Source: Cognatiluteimonas sedimenti
Lineage (GTDB): Bacteria; Pseudomonadota; Gammaproteobacteria; Xanthomonadales; Xanthomonadaceae
Length of the DNA: 64,000 nt
Assembly: GCF_022808325.1 (NCBI RefSeq)
Contig: NZ_JALGCL010000002.1
Location: forward strand, 246,947-310,946
Direction: 5' to 3'
The translations under genes and the position numbers were made by a program. Positions 63,161 through 64,000 of this stretch are shown here, piece by piece; the first letter of the stretch is position 1, and each line of letters begins with the position of its first letter. Below the pieces are notes generated by a model. That model worked only from the letters and a program-made list of their open reading frames with translations, did not search any database and was not told the DNA's origin.

Positions 63161-64000
<840 letters not shown>

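Overview
The window is chromosomal DNA of high G+C content from a gammaproteobacterium of the Xanthomonadaceae/Lysobacteraceae type (Lysobacter, Luteimonas or Xanthomonas relatives). This rests on the MurL/MurD2 route to D-glutamate in peptidoglycan, an Oar-like TonB-dependent receptor, the petABC-sspA-sspB order, the rfbBACD order, and xanthomonad-style infC, rpmI and rplT. I see no phage, IS element, CRISPR array or plasmid gene. It is mostly core genome with accessory insertions and three copies of a REP-type palindrome.

Layout. 1-3593: the end of a diaminopimelate-decarboxylase-type gene, overlapped by murL and murD2. 3653-5821: a secreted dienelactone-hydrolase-fold protein and convergent ispB, separated by a repeat-rich spacer. 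5981-9982: ssb, then the complete dTDP-L-rhamnose operon rfbBACD. 9985-16135: a POT peptide transporter, an OPT oligopeptide transporter and a secreted S9 peptidase, which together look like a peptide uptake and digestion group. 16212-20978: a tiny arginine-rich repeat protein, a membrane diguanylate cyclase, corA, a DUF4105 protein and corC. 21401-31273: the usual miaB-phoH-ybeY-corC row on the minus strand, opened up by plus-strand inserts (an esterase, an amidohydrolase, and a TetR/HlyD/ABC exporter operon). 31412-36442: a lytic transglycosylase, the cytochrome bc1 operon petABC, sspA and sspB. 36567-43393: DUF3301, FHA, nadC, a Trm112-like protein, purEK, iron superoxide dismutase, monothiol glutaredoxin, a short-chain dehydrogenase and MarC. 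43588-48337: an Oar-like receptor and ppnN. 48603-56210: a type IV pilus minor-pilin and PilY1 operon, tRNA-Asn and a second FimT-like pseudopilin. 56508-64000: uvrB, a BON-LysM protein, tRNA-Val, then thrS-infC-rpmI-rplT-pheS, with pheS running off the end.

Most notable points. (1) A complete-looking attenuator precedes thrS: a promoter with 17-bp spacing, an 8-codon leader peptide with three consecutive threonine codons, and a hairpin followed by eight T. This would be ribosome-stalling control of threonyl-tRNA synthetase and differs from the translational feedback known in E. coli. (2) PilY1 carries what reads as a PPC (pre-peptidase C-terminal) domain inserted just after its von Willebrand MIDAS motif. 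(3) infC most probably starts at an AUC codon. (4) A short-chain dehydrogenase has lost its catalytic Ser and Lys. (5) A G10 tract sits in the leader of the arginine-rich repeat protein. (6) The TetR gene appears to have a leaderless promoter with an operator between its -35 and -10.

All identifications come from reading motifs and gene order. No database search was run.
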